The notes beneath the pieces are model-generated. The model was given only the letters and a program-made list of their open reading frames with translations, did no database searches and was not told where the DNA came from. A stretch of 64,000 bases of DNA, from assembly GCF_022605725.1 (NCBI RefSeq), contig NC_065555.1:27514774-27578773 (forward strand), written 5' to 3'. The first letter of the stretch is position 1; each line of letters opens with the position of its first letter. Of the stretch, positions 20,629 to 31,905 are shown one piece after another. Origin of the DNA: Anthonomus grandis grandis (lineage: Eukaryota; Arthropoda; Insecta; Coleoptera; Curculionidae). Position numbers and translations under genes: made by a program.

Positions 20629-21513
20629 AGCCGGCCCCAGACGATGTGTGTATGTGGCGAACGTTCGGCATTCGCGGTATTTCGCGGAGCGTGTCAAGTG
20701 CGTGTATCATTCGGCATTCGGCCGCTATCCGAACTGCTGTCGGTTTTAGGGCACGCATCAAAGGAGGTTGCGCTCATTCGCGTTAGCTCCCAGACGGTGT
20801 GCTTAGCTACGCACACTTATTTGCCTATTTTGTCTTCAGTCAGAGTCGCAACAAGCTTAGCAGCGGGTGTTTTTGTATAATATTTTTGGTGAGTTGCCTT
20901 TTTAAGTTTACTTGAAAATTAAAATTAATATTATTTTTAATATTTATTGGTGTTATTTATTTAAGTTATCATGGAATGGTCTAATGATTTGGTGATTGAA
21001 TTCTTGGATCTGTACCCATAATATGGAACCCATAATACCCAGACCACAAAAATAATTTTATAAATAAAAGTATTTTTGTGGTCTGTATAAAATATACTTT
21101 TTCAAAGAAGGACCAAATAAGTATCGCAGATCTAAAAAAGAAGAAAGATTCTTTAATGTCTATATTTAGAACCCTGCTTAACAAAGTTAAAGCAAGCAAC
21201 AAATCTGGTGCTGGCACAAATTACATTTTTAAACCAAACTGGTTTACATTTGAAAAAATGCAAAATGCTTTCTAAAATAACCATATAGGCCGCAACCGCA
21301 GCCGCTTGCTCATCGTCACTATCCATATTTTTATTTAAAAAAACCACTACTACTCCTCTCCGCTACTGTTCTATAACTGAGGCCCTGTGGCGAACGGTTG
21401 CTAACAAAGATGCGATGTGGAATATATCCCGAATGCCGTAGCGTGTGGGAGGGTAGCCGAAGCCGCAGTACGAAGGTACATTCGCCGAATACACATATCG
21501 TCTGGGGCCGGCT
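20629..21513. mobile_element. PIF/Harbinger-type non-autonomous element with TTA target duplication
   Basis: TIRs AGCCGGCCCCAGACGAT at 20629 and, inverted, at 21497-21513, with similarity reaching about 35 bp (GTGTAT, GGCGAA). TTA flanks both ends (20626-20628 and 21514-21516), the 3-bp duplication typical of PIF/Harbinger. Excising it restores the RT reading YFS-L-IESHL of element B. The interior has a degraded MADF gene but no DDE nuclease. Confidence 0.8.
20971..21275 (+). pseudogene. MADF (Myb/SANT-like) DNA-binding protein of a Harbinger element
   Basis: ATG at 20971 reads MEWSNDLVIEFLDLYP, the classic start of a MADF domain, then shifts frame. A second frame carries SIADLKKKKDSLMSIFRTLL then NKVKASNKSGAGTNYIFKPN and WFTFEKM, the second half of the domain. 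Autonomous Harbingers encode such a protein beside the DDE nuclease; it is needed for nuclear import and TIR binding in characterised cases. It is broken here by a frameshift and a deletion around 21005-21120. Confidence 0.7.
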
Positions 21514-21516
21514 TTA

Positions 21517-21946
21517 TTGAGTCCCATCTTCGTTATGGCTTGCCTTTTTGGGGTTTAAGCAACAAGGGATTATTAAACATAATTTTTGTGATTCAAAAAA
21601 ACGCAGATACCTATGTTCCGCTGGGTTAAGAGATTCTTGTAAACCTCTCTTTATATCTCAAAAAACCCTAACTCTTTTTTCTCTTTTTATCTTAGGAACA
21701 GCTACTCTTATTCATAAATGTCCTAAACCTCCCTCTAACACTGGTCATATGACTCGCCAGGTTAACGATTTTCCCTTACCAATCCCTACATCCTCCCTCA
21801 CCAAGAGCAAGAACTCACTTATATACCTTAGCAAAAAAATTTACAACCATGTTCCTTTATGTATCAGACAAATTTTAGAAGTTAAGAAATTCAAAAAGAA
21901 ATTAAAATCACTCACACAGATTTTATTAAAGTTTTTTAAATATTAA
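21517..21946 (+). pseudogene. Element B, C-terminal part of RT polyprotein
   Basis: Resumes IESHLRYGLPFWGLSNKGLL and shifts frame near 21600 into RDSCKPLFISQKTLTLFSLF and NHVPLCIRQILEVKKFKKKL, the usual C-terminal tail of Jockey-type non-LTR proteins. It stops at FFKY. Downstream to about 22323 is 3' UTR-like with a TTTC repeat. Confidence 0.7.
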
Positions 21947-22323
21947 AGTTGCTTAAAAAATTAAAGCAGGGCCTTGACGATTTTTTTAATGATACCTTTT
22001 GACCTGTGCTCTGACATCATTTTAGTGTTTTAGTTTTGTTTCCTAATAAATATTTTAATTTACGTCCTCTAAATAAAATTCTGTTTTATTGACAGCTTTA
22101 CTTATTTTTTAATCAAATTTATCGAAAAGATTCTCTTTTTTTTTTGTTATAATTAATTTTGGTAATGTGTGTAAATTTTATGGTAAAATGTTTTAGATGT
22201 TATGTTTGTTTGAAATTTGAAATTTAAAGTGAATTTGGAATTTTTTAGTTTTTAGGATGCTTGTACACAAGATTTTGTTTTGTCTTACGTAATATAGCAC
22301 ATTTTCTTTCTTTCTTTCTTTCA

Positions 22324-22479
22324 AAGCGTGAAAGGATCTTAGCCGAGAAAGGGCAATAAAAATGTTGCTGTTAGTATTTATACCATGTTCTTGATTTTAA
22401 TATTGGGAAATTATTTTTGTATTTTGCTTCTTTGTCAGATTCGTTGAAATTCAACAGTCAATCAAAATTTACTTTGTCC
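22324..22479. other. Short AT-rich stretch between element relics
   Basis: Contains TTAGCCGAGAAAGGGCAATAA, which looks like the 3' UTR end of a non-LTR element, but nothing firm. Confidence 0.3.
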
Positions 22480-23090
22480 TAAAAAATTCATGTCAAATTT
22501 GTGTGAGAATTTAAAACCAATCAAGTTTACCGTAGCCTCTTTTACAGCTTTATCTACTATATTATTTTCTTTTATATTTATGTGACCCTTAATCCAAAAC
22601 AAAATTTGAAAAGTTAGTAGGGGAAGTCTTTACTTCATAAATAAAACGCTATTTCACTGAAATTAGAGGATTATCGTTTTATTTGTGGAGAAAAGACTTC
22701 CCCTACTAACTTTTCAATTTTATATTGACTCCACTTCAGAATGGACTTCTTCCTTAATACAAAATTTTATATTTTCTTCTGATTTTTTAAAGATTTAAGA
22801 ATTTAGACATGAATTTTAAATATTACTCACTAAGTAAGTACTTATTAATATATTACTTGTAAACGTTGATATTTCCGTAAAAGCGCTTTTGCAGTCAAAA
22901 AATATTACAAATTTAATATCATAAGCATTAATATTATTAATAGCATTAATGCAGAACTTTCTTAGAATATTCTACAAAGGGGAAACAGAGCACTTGTCAA
23001 AATAAATATTTGGTAACAAATTTTGAACATGTCTGTTAAAATCTAGGAAAGTTAGATTGAAATCAAATCCTGTGGATCCTCTTACAAAAT
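22480..23090 (-). pseudogene. RNase H domain fragment of a non-LTR element
   Basis: Minus-strand reading gives IFFDCKSAFTEISTFTSNIL then, after a hairpin insertion, LFWIKGHINIKENNIVDKAV and KEATV. These match the D-x-x-x-A and W-x-x-GH-x-x-I-x-x-N-x-x-AD blocks of RNase H from I- or R1-like non-LTR elements. It is the only RNase H of a non-LTR element seen here. An in-frame stop lies near FDKCSVSPL. Confidence 0.6.
22605..22716. mobile_element. Foldback MITE (hairpin) inside the RNase H fragment
   Basis: About 112 bp forming a near-perfect hairpin: arms TTGAAAAGTTAGTAGGGGAA...AAATAAAACG and the inverse, each about 43 bp, around a loop of about 25 bp. It interrupts the RNase H reading just before LFWIKGH. 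Confidence 0.75.
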
Positions 23091-23248
23091 GTAGTTAGTT
23101 TTTTAGAATTTTCTTTACGACTCTTATTACTTTAAATTCTTTAGAAAAACGAATGCGACAGAAAGCCAAGAAACCTTTGATAAAGACAACTTATTTGATA
23201 TGGTTAAACGCATAAAACATCTCTGGACAAAATACGAATCTCTAAGAA

Positions 23249-23734
23249 ATGACACAAGGGAGCACTTTTAAACACGTATCCACGAGGGCACGAACAAGAT
23301 TTATTTACCGTCCTCGTATCCTAAACTCAATAACAACAATAAATATAAATCAAGAAAAAATTAAACAAAAGATTCAAAATTTACAAAACGATTCATCTAC
23401 AGGGTTGGACAAAATAATTAAGAAACTATTTTTAAAAAACGTTGTGCAAAAGCACCTCTTGCAAAAATAATGAATTACCCAATTATTAAAAACTCTGTAC
23501 CCAGAAAGTCAAGTAACAAGTTATTAGCAGACAATTATAGGCCAAAACACGGATTCATACGGGCATTCATTGCTTCAACACTTTATCACTGGATGTATCA
23601 GCGTTAGACAAAAAGCAACCAATGTATGTCATCTACCTCGACTTTACTAAGACATTTGATAGGGTTCCTACGACTGTTGCATAAGCAAGAATATCTTGGC
23701 ATAAGGAGGGTTTTGTTAAATTGTCGTATTTGTT
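23249..23734 (+). pseudogene. Non-LTR RT N-terminal fragment, plus strand
   Basis: Frames contain LQNDSSTGLDKIIKKL, NKLLADNYRP, HGFIRAFIAS and YVIYLDFTKTFDRVPTTV. The last is the RT block with the first catalytic Asp (DFxKAFDxVP). Several frameshifts. It is cut at the tail of element D. Confidence 0.6.
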
Positions 23735-24609
23735 ATAATAATAATAATAATAATATGTTTATTTGCCAAAACTGTACAATTCATCACAAATAAGTATATA
23801 CTTATAAATAAACGAAAAAAAAATCACAGAAGTTGCCCTCATTGGCAACATTTGTTTTGTTTTTTTTTTGTCACTACACTAAAGCTAACTAATTATAAAT
23901 GGCATTTGGACATTTAACATGATATCTTTTTGGTCAGGGGTATTAATCTTGCAATAAAAGGTTCTAAATTACAAACATAAAACAATAACGTCTAAATCTG
24001 GGATGTAGTTTCACAATTTGGGAAAAAGTCACATTTAGGTTCATAGAGGTTGAGTTTGGTGTATTTTAATCTAACTTTGATTTTATTAATGACTCTTTTT
24101 TTTAATAATATTCGGTATATTTTATTTATTGTTCATTAAGTCATGTAAAACTTTGCGACTTTCTGAATCCATTCTTGTAGTTTTGATTTGAAGCGTTTTC
24201 AATTACATTTTAAAGATTATATGGGAATTATGTTAAACGCCTTGGTACCAATAAATGTAGAACATCTTTGTCTAATTTTTCTTTTTGCTTTTTTGATAAT
24301 TTAACTTTTTCCGCTTTTTCTTGCATCGGGATGAGTTACTGATTCCAAACAAATTGTGTCCAAACTCAAAAAATTTTGTATATACAGTGCATCTCAAAAG
24401 TTACGTCTAAATTCATTTAAAATTCAGGGGTGTGTTCGAAAAAAAAAACGCTCGGACCCGTCGATTTTTATTTCAAGTTGCGCATTTTTGTACGTGAAGT
24501 TTGTATATACAGGGTTACTCAAAAATAAATTACGACCATCAACTTCATTTTTTCAAATGAAAGCACCTTTTTTATTTCATCTTTGAATTTCGCGTGGAAT
24601 TCTACGTAT

Positions 24610-26166
24610 TGTAGCGTTAACTTTACAGTGTTATTATTTTGCCAAGGGTTTGCAGACGGTAGCTCAGAATTATTGGAGGCTTGGGATTGTTCGAAGGTTC
24701 ACTTATGACTGGCTATTAAAGAATATAAACTTGATTATAACTATTAAATAATAGAGCGCCACTTAGTTTTTTTTTTAATGAAAGAAAACTAAGAAAAAGA
24801 CTTGGTATATAGGTTTCAATTAACAATTAAATGACCCTGGATAAAGCAGATTTAAAGAGGCAAAAACAAATATCTTAACAATACAACCAAATTATATTTA
24901 CATTAAAGATATTTATACACCTCACATTCAAACCTGTTAAATGTTAATAATTTATTATGAATTAAAATATGAATAATGTTCATATGATTAAAATAAATTT
25001 GACAAAAGTAACATTTAAATTATGATTTTTTGCTACTTTGAGATTATTCGCTACTAGGTAGATTTCAGCACTTGAAAAATAAATTGCAATCATTCAAGTT
25101 TTTTGTATATATTTGTAGTACACAGGGGAAAGTTCATGAACCTTTTTACCTAAGGCATCAGCCTTAACCGTGTTATATCTACTTAATTACCAAAAAGGGT
25201 ACTGAAAAATACTGAACAAAAAATAACGAATATTATAAATAAGAAATTAACGTATTAAATTATGACATTGATTAAATTTTTGTAACGTTAAATTGAAATA
25301 AAAGGTATATTAAAAAAAATGTAAATAAGTGAGACAAATCTATGATTAGTAATATTTAAATAAATGGAATAAACTGGCCTGTATATTCCTCCAAGAAATG
25401 AACGGCTAGCCTTCAAAATCGAGGCTATGAATGTATGCCATTTGTAGCTTAGCTATCCGGACTGGGAATCTCTAATACTAGCTCTAGCTCTGGCTCCAGC
25501 TCCACCACTTTCAGCAACTTCCCGGGGAAATCAAAAGCCTGCAGCCATCAACAATTGAAGAAGAATAAAGAGGAAAACGGAAAAGTAAAACCCTAGAATA
25601 ACGGTTGCCATTATATTCACTGTCCATAAAAAATTAATGGCGTTAAAAATGTGACACACTCACCTTGCTAAGTTTCATTCTCTATCCATCAAAATCTTGG
25701 GCTTCCTGCACCAGAATTATGAATTAAACAGTTCCCTAAAGGAACAAGATTAAGGACTATAAATTGCAAACCATATTGGCCACTTCCTGCTTCACAAACT
25801 TCGGAAATAAAAAAACTGGCCTTTTACGTGTGCTCCTACCTGCGACACGGGAACAATTCCTCGAAAAATGGACCCAGTACCGACTAAATCGATAACGACC
25901 CCACCTCTCGCCTGAGCTGTCAATATCAGCCAATCAGAGAAAATATTAATTATGACCAATCATAGAAGTGACGGACCGTCAAAAGAAAGCACGGATAATT
26001 AAACCAGGAGAGTGATACGTTACAGTAGTAATGTGTCATTGACAGTATGAATTTAAAGAAATATAAATAAAAGAAGTTGACTGAAATTATTAATGTAATT
26101 ATTGAAATTAATGAAATATCAATGGAGCGTTAGTGAACATAAGGAGTAGAAAAATAAAACGCTACA
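24610..26166. mobile_element. Solo LTR, 1557 bp, with GTAT target duplication
   Basis: Starts TGTAGCGTT and ends AACGCTACA (TG...CA), flanked by GTAT at 24606-24609 and 26167-26170. Removing it with one GTAT copy restores the left TIR of the host mariner (CTACGTATGTTTC), as read from the intact right TIR. No open frame of interest inside. The 4-bp duplication fits Ty3/gypsy-type integration; the parent family is not in the window. Confidence 0.7.
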
Positions 26167-26254
26167 GTATGTTTCATGCATCATGTCCTATACCTAAAGT
26201 CAACAGTTATCGAAAAAAAGACAATTCATGTAACAAATAAAAAAAGAACAAACA

Positions 26255-27329
26255 TTAAGTTAAATGTTCAAAATGGTTGGCATTCATGGCTTGACAATAT
26301 CCAAGGCGATCAATAAAGTCTCGTTGCACATTTTCAATCATTTCCGGAGTATAGTTATGGCGCGCACTTCTCTGCGAATTCTCTCTTTCATGTCGTCTAG
26401 ATTATTTGGCCTATTAACAAATACCTTCGACTTGAGGTATCCCCACAAAAAAAAGTCCATTGGTGCTAGGTCAGGCGACCTAGCAGGCCATTCGATGGGT
26501 CCTCTCCTTCCTATCTACCGATTGGGAAAGATTTCATCCAAAAATGTACGCACAGTGGCAGCATAGTGCGGAGGAGCGCCATCTTGCTGGAAAATTAGTT
26601 CTTCGTCAGGATAGTCTGGGTCCAATAGATTTGGAAATAAAACTAGTAATGCTGGAACTAATTCAAATTGGAGAAAATCCAGATCCACTTGTCCCGTTAA
26701 AGTCTGTTCAAAGAAAAACGGACCTATTCCTCTTCCGCGCACTATTCCACACCACACATTTAGTTTTTGAGGGTACTGGGTGTTTACCTCCATCATCCAA
26801 TGCGAACTTTCTGTTGCCCAATATCGACAATTTTGTCTGTTCACACTACCATTCGAACAGAACGTGGCTTCATCGGAAAAAATTATATTCGTTACTAAAT
26901 TATTATTTAGATTGCACATGTTTTGTAAGCGTTCACAAAACTCATTTCGCCTATCGAAATCGTCATCAAATAACTCTTGCACAGTAATAACTTTGTAGGG
27001 GTGATACTTGTGCTTTTTAACTATTCGGTGAACTATAGATTTCGCCATGTGTAAATTTGCCCCAATCTGCGACAGCGAGTGCATGGATTTTCTTCCAAAG
27101 AAAGCAAAACGTCAAGTTCATTTTTATCTCGAGTAGGACGACCAGATTTCGTCAGATCTCTAACATGACCGAATTCTCTAAATTTAGCCACCACCTTTTG
27201 ACATATCGGAAGACGATCAGGATGGATTTTATTGAATAATTGAGCAGCTTCTCTTTAAGTACGTGTTCTATCACCAAACCCAACCATGCACAGAATTTCT
27301 ATTTTTTCTCGTTCCGTTAACTTTACCAT
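26255..27329 (-). pseudogene. Mariner-type transposase (DDE_3), broken
   Basis: ATG at 27329 reads MVKLTEREKIEILCMVGFGD with a stop soon after. HTH region AAQLFNKIHPDRLPICQKVV, linker LTKSGRPTRDKNELD, then IIFSDEATFCSNGSVNRQNC, QYPQKLNVWCGI, FQQDGAPPHYAATVRTFLDE and SPDLAPMDFFLWGYLKSKVF. The three catalytic Asp positions (SDE, QQD, SPD) survive, with about 36 residues between the last two. A TAG replaces a Trp after FPNR near 26515, plus a stop near 27255 and a frameshift near 27070. It ends NHFEHLT. Confidence 0.8.
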
Positions 27330-27965
27330 TGTGAAAACCGCAACTTTGCTCGTACACTTCACACTTGACAATATCTGTTTGGCGTACAACTGTCATACAG
27401 TTTCTATGAAAATACACGATCACCAGCCAACAATAAAAAAACACGAATGAATGGAATTTCGCTCTGTATAAAAGTTCTCAGAGATAAGGTGAACTTCAAT
27501 AATAATGTTTGGTCGTCTTTTTTTCGATAACTGTTGACTTTAGGTATAGGACATGATGCATGAAACATACGTAGAATTCCACGCGAAATTCAAAAATGAA
27601 ATAAAAAAAGGTGCTTTCATTTGAAAAAGTGAAGTCGATGGTCGTAATTTATTTTAGAGCAACCCTGTATATACAAACTTCACTTACAAAAATGCACAAC
27701 TTGAAATAAAAATCGACGGGTCCGAGCGTTTTTTTTTTCAAATACACCCCTGAATTTTAAATGAATTTAGACATAACTTTTGGGATGCACTGTATAATTG
27801 TCTTATGTCCAATAATTTGGTTTCCTTAAATAATAAATCAGTTGGAAACAATTTATTTTTTTTTGAATATTATTTTGAGTAGTCATTTCTGTATGATTAG
27901 TGGTTTAATATTCGTTCAGAATCTCTAACTCCTTCCCAGCTGGTTATTCCGTAAGTAAGTTGAGA

Positions 27966-28740
27966 TTATATTGACGAATAATAGATTATCACCGTGTGTT
28001 TAATATCTAAATCAGTCTTTAGGCACTTAAATTTGGGTACAAGACCTCTAAGCTTTTGAACTATATATTTAATTTGAATATTCCATTTAAGATTTTGATC
28101 TATAATAATTCCTAAGTATTTAATGGTTTGTGTTTCGGGAATTGAAATTTTTGGATTAACCATTTTATGAAGTTTATCATATGATGTAAAACTAATATAT
28201 TTTGTTTTATTTACATTAAGTGAAAGCCTGGTATTCTGGAACCGATTTGAAATATATCTTAAGTCTCTTTCAGCAGTGTATTTTAAATGTTGCCACGTAT
28301 TTGCCGTATATAAAATTGCAATGTCATCACAATAACTTAAAATCTTTCCATTGGGATTTATTTTTAAAAGACTATTAACGTATATTATAAAAAGTAGAGG
28401 ACCTAACAATGTTCCCTGAGGCACCCCACAAGTTACTTTAAGACTATTGCCCTGTACTTCATTCGCCTCACATCTTTTACAATTTCCTCTTATACCATGA
28501 GCCTCAAGTTTATTTAATGGGATTTTATGGTTTACAGTATCAAATATGCTTTCGATATGTCTACAAAGATGCATAGGACAGGTTTATTTTTATCTAGAGC
28601 ATTAGATAAATCTGAAGTAAGCTGGAAAATTACGTTTTCAGTTGATCTTTTTGATCGAAAACCAAACTGGTTATCAGAAATTATATTAGATTCTTCGAAA
28701 AATTTTACCAATTGATCATTTTAAAATCTTTTCTATGATT
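27966..28740 (-). pseudogene. RT core of non-LTR D
   Basis: Reads ISDNQFGFRSKRSTENVIFQ, IFVDISKAFDTVNHKI in pieces, then VTCGVPQGTLLGPLLFIIYV and LSYCDDIAILYTANT, where the catalytic box is Y-C-D-D. It continues SLNVNKTKYISFTSYD and IKYLGIIIDQNLKWNIQIKY. Frameshift near 28560. The C-terminal remainder continues toward the mariner boundary at 27793. Confidence 0.75.
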
Positions 28741-30140
28741 TTGAATAGATTAGGAATCAAAGATACCGGTCGAAAATTATTAACATCAGTATGAGCTCTT
28801 GTGTAACGGTATTATAATTCCAGTCTTTAGAATACCCGGAAAAACACCAGTGGTAAAACATAGGTTAATAATGTATGCTAGTGGATTAGAGATTTCTTTA
28901 GCCACTTTTTGTAAAGTTTCTGTTCTTATTCTGTCAAAACCAGGCGATTTTTTTGTTTAAGTTGCTGTATTATGTTTTCCACTTATAAACAATTCGTGTT
29001 TAACAGATCAAATGAATTTGCAAGATATTTTAGGTTTTCATTGTGTGCATTCTATGTGTGAAGCAAATTTTTCTCCTATTTCTCCAAAAAATGTATTAAA
29101 ATATTCAAATATTTCCTTGTCGCCCTCTATTATATGTCTTGTAGTTGTTTTCACTTCCGTTATTGGTTTTTTTAATGAATTTTGTTTATTACGGATATTA
29201 TTTACGCATTGCCATAGATTTTTACTGATATGCTTATTTTTTGTTGTAGTAGATTTAATATACTGTTTTTTGCTTTTTTTATTTCTTTCGTGACTTGGTT
29301 GCCTAATATCTTATAACCTGCTGATTTTGTGGTTGCTTAAGATGTTTTTTAAATAAACTATTGTTTTGTTAGTTATTAATTTAAGCAAATCTTTTGATAT
29401 CCATTTTTCTTTAGATGTATTTTTTTTTTGTTTGTACTATGGAATGTGTATTTTTATTAATGTAAAAGTTAAGTCTATCACAAAATAATCACATGCAATG
29501 TTCACAATATTTGTATTATACATGAAAAACCATCCTTCTTACTTAAGTCCTTTAAGTCCTGTTTTAACTTTTGATAATTATTAATATAATTTTTTTCTTT
29601 TCGAAAATCATCTATGAAATCTATGCAAACATGTAATGGTCTGTTAAATCATAATTAAAACTATAAGATTTTATGTTTGTAAACGTAGTATTATTTGGCA
29701 TTTTAATTTTAAAATGATCAAGGCAAGTTGCTGAAAGGCCTAGTTATGTCATTTATATAGGAATGATAATTCAAAAGCGTAAAAATATTTTTATATTCTT
29801 GGTTTTCATCAATGAATGACAAAAGATTCATATTTATGTCACCAGTTGTAATATGCGCTTTGTATTTTTTAACATAAATTTTTTTTATGTTAAAAAATAC
29901 TTATTTTTTTAATCATAAAATTCCCGATTGAAATTGACCTTGCTTAAACTTGGTGATCTTTGGTAAGCACAATCTGATTGCAAGTTTATTACGACAATTT
30001 TGATTTTCCGGCAGGGTAATCTCCAATATTTTATTGGGCCCAATACCATCACATTCGTTTAAGTTACCCCCGTTGTATATAGGGTTATACCCGTTTTTAT
30101 GAAAGAATTGAATATTGTCCACTTGATGAGTTTCAGTCAA
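28741..30140 (-). pseudogene. Endonuclease and linker remains of non-LTR D
   Basis: Heavily mutated. Recognisable pieces are QKVAKEISNPLAYIINLCFT and TGVFPGILKTGIIIPL near 28800-28920, an AT-rich linker, and a 75-codon frame at 29913-30140 with MTETHQVDNIQFFHKNGYNP (endonuclease N-terminal style, ETxQVDxIxFFxxNGYxxIYN). Boundaries are approximate. Confidence 0.5.
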
Positions 30141-30535
30141 AACAATTATTTCTAAATGTACAAATTTTCAAATGTACAATTCAATTTGTACTTTATTGTA
30201 TTTTTTTTTTTAATATATTGTATCCAGCACTATTTTTTGTATAAATGACTAGATGACTCATGGGGTTAAGTAGAATAGCCTAACGCTAAACTATTAAAAA
30301 AAATATATTTAGTCATTTATTCTATTAGTCATTTTAATATTACTATTAATATTAAAAGGACTCTAGATTAAAGATAAATTCATTAATTTCTTTTCCTCTT
30401 AGAAACTATAAACCATTATTTTACAGATATTTGGGTTTGCCAATTTTAATAGACCACCCTGTATAACAATAAATAAAAATCTGAATTTTCTGATCATAAA
30501 AGTCATAACCCAACACTGTTTAATATTTTTTTTAG

Positions 30536-30828
30536 GTCAAATCGAGTATATATTCTCCGATAAAACCGGTACCTTAACGCAAAACATAATGACGTTTAAC
30601 AAATGCTCGATAGGGGGCGCGTGTTACGGTGACATAATAGACCCCCATTCGGGAGACGTGATAGAAATAACGGACGACACGGAGCCCGTTGACTTTTCTT
30701 TCAATGCCAACTATGAGCCAGAATTTCGGTTTTACGACCAGCAGCTCCTCGAAGCAGTGAGACGGAGGGACAAGGATTGTTTTCAGTTTTTTCGGCTACT
30801 GGCCCTGTGCCATACTGTTATGTCAGAG
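30536..30828 (+). CDS. ATP8B: ATP8B-like exon 6 (phosphorylation site DKTGT)
   Basis: Encodes GQIEYIFSDKTGTLTQNIMT, carrying the Asp phosphorylated during the P-type cycle, then FNKCSIGGACYGDIIDPHSG and a variable acidic stretch, ending RRDKDCFQFFRLLALCHTVM-SE. Acceptor TTTTTTTTAG, donor GAG|GTAAGT, phase 1 to 0. The stretch after GGACYGD and the FFRLLALCHTVM block are ATP8B-like. It is flanked by 13.2-kb and 21.1-kb introns. Confidence 0.95.
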
Positions 30829-31234
30829 GTAAGTCATAGTAAAATATAGCTTTGTTTGTTAGGGGAACATTTTATGAGCTTATTTTTGATATAGATTGAA
30901 TATTTCAATTATAACGCTTAGAAAAAAAACGTATAGAATATTATTTAGGGTAAGTGAGAAAATGATCACTTCAGATAATTTATTTATTGAAAATCTAGTT
31001 TTATCGCTATTTCTAACATAAATCCTTTAATATAAAGTCATGCACCTGTATAGTTTTTTTAAAAGTAAGGCATCATGCTACATTTTTACAAGTATGTACC
31101 TTTACTAACTTGCTCCATAAAGATACTTTGTAACCAGTGCTTATTCAATTCAAATTTTCAATAAGATGTAAGAGTTTTATAATTGCTACCAAATATTTTG
31201 AAAAAATGTCAATAAGTCTGTCAACAATCATAAG
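30829..31234. other. Start of intron 6, nothing recognised
   Basis: AT-rich, no coding motif or repeat recognised before the (AAT)n tract at 31235. Confidence 0.5.
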
Positions 31235-31400
31235 TAATAATAATAATAATAAACGGCTTTATTTATTTATCGATAAAGTAAACTTTGTATATAGCTGAAT
31301 TTTACATTTATACACTTAGACTTAATTATAGAGCTCATTGCCAGGATTTCTTTAAAATTTAAATATCCTAACTTAGCCGTCACTACTTATATATGAGTCC
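31235..31400 (-). mobile_element. 3' tail and UTR scrap of a minus-strand non-LTR
   Basis: (AAT)n at 31235-31251 followed by AAACGGCTTTATTTATTTATC, the same layout as the 3' ends of elements A, C, D, E and F. About 150 bp of UTR with no coding sequence. Confidence 0.6.
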
Positions 31401-31454
31401 GTTTGTCTAGTTCGCAAGCACGTTTCATCAAATTCAGATAGGCCATCCCATAAT

Positions 31455-31905
31455 TATCATATCAGAAACGCGGAGTATGATTTATATCTGCCTACTCCAC
31501 ATTCAGAATTGGTAAAAAACTTGGTAAAAAAAATGCACAATCATTTGCCATTGAACATTAAGTCCATCACATCTTTTCCTACTTTCTGTAAGGCATTAAA
31601 ATCATTCCTACTGGAGAGACCCTTTTACTCGGTAAACGATTTTTTTAATACTTAATTTTAACTTCACACACAAAGACTGATTTATTGTTTTTATATGTAC
31701 TATTTTATGTAGCTAGTAGCTATGTAGTGTTTTGTTTATTTGTTTATTTATTCATACTTTTGACCACATACAATTGTTGATTTGTATAAGTTTGTATAGT
31801 GGTTTTATTTTATTTTTGTGTGTTTTGTTTGTTTTTGTGTTTTACTTTAGTTATCAGATTTGTCTACAAATTGTAAAATTTTTTGACAATAAAAAAATAT
31901 ATAAG
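31455..31905 (+). pseudogene. Non-LTR C-terminal end with 3' UTR, plus strand
   Basis: Open frame YHIRNAEYDLYLPTPHSELV then KKMHNHLPLNIKSITSFPTF and KSFLLERPFYSVNDFFNT with stop at 31655. This is the conserved end (HLPxxIKxxxxxxxFKxxLKxFLLxxxFYSVxEFF) of one non-LTR family. A UTR follows to an A-rich end at about 31905. Confidence 0.7.

Larger units (their letters stand above)
17692..22323 (+). mobile_element. Non-LTR retrotransposon B (plus strand), broken by two insertions
   Basis: Pieces in order: endonuclease end (17692-17928), RT core (17930-18516), RT middle (20394-20625) and C-terminus (21517-21946), then a 3' UTR. A minus-strand non-LTR (18517-20393) and a Harbinger-type element (20629-21513) interrupt it. 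RT sense resumes across both: VFN to KTFIMGFK, and YFSL to IESHLRYG. It also has its own deletion near 17929 and stops near 18258 and 18433. The 3' end is approximate. Confidence 0.75.
24385..27792 (-). mobile_element. Tc1/mariner-type transposon with long TIRs, carrying a solo LTR
   Basis: TIRs begin CAGTGCATCTCAAAAG at 24385 and end CTTTTGGGATGCACTG at 27792, next to TA on each side. The right TIR is continuous for about 284 bp (27509-27792). The matching left TIR is split into 24385-24609 and 26171-26232 by a 1.56-kb solo LTR. Without it the element is about 1.85 kb. Midway along the TIRs a second TA-CAGGGTT(A/G)CTC start occurs symmetrically. The transposase is on the minus strand. Confidence 0.8.
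23735..30140 (-). mobile_element. Non-LTR retrotransposon D, interrupted by a mariner-type element
   Basis: (ATA)n tail at 23735-23754 and 3' UTR to 24384. A Tc1/mariner element occupies 24385-27792 and the RT reading begins to the right of it (27966 onward), with endonuclease remains up to 30140. RT motifs: SDNQFGFRSKRST near 28690, TCGVPQGTLLGPLLFIIYVN and YCDDIAIL. Many stops. The 5' end is approximate. Confidence 0.7.

Noticed and set aside
26544..26987. 147-codon plus-strand frame 26544-26987
   Set aside because: It is the antisense shadow of the transposase at 26255-27329.
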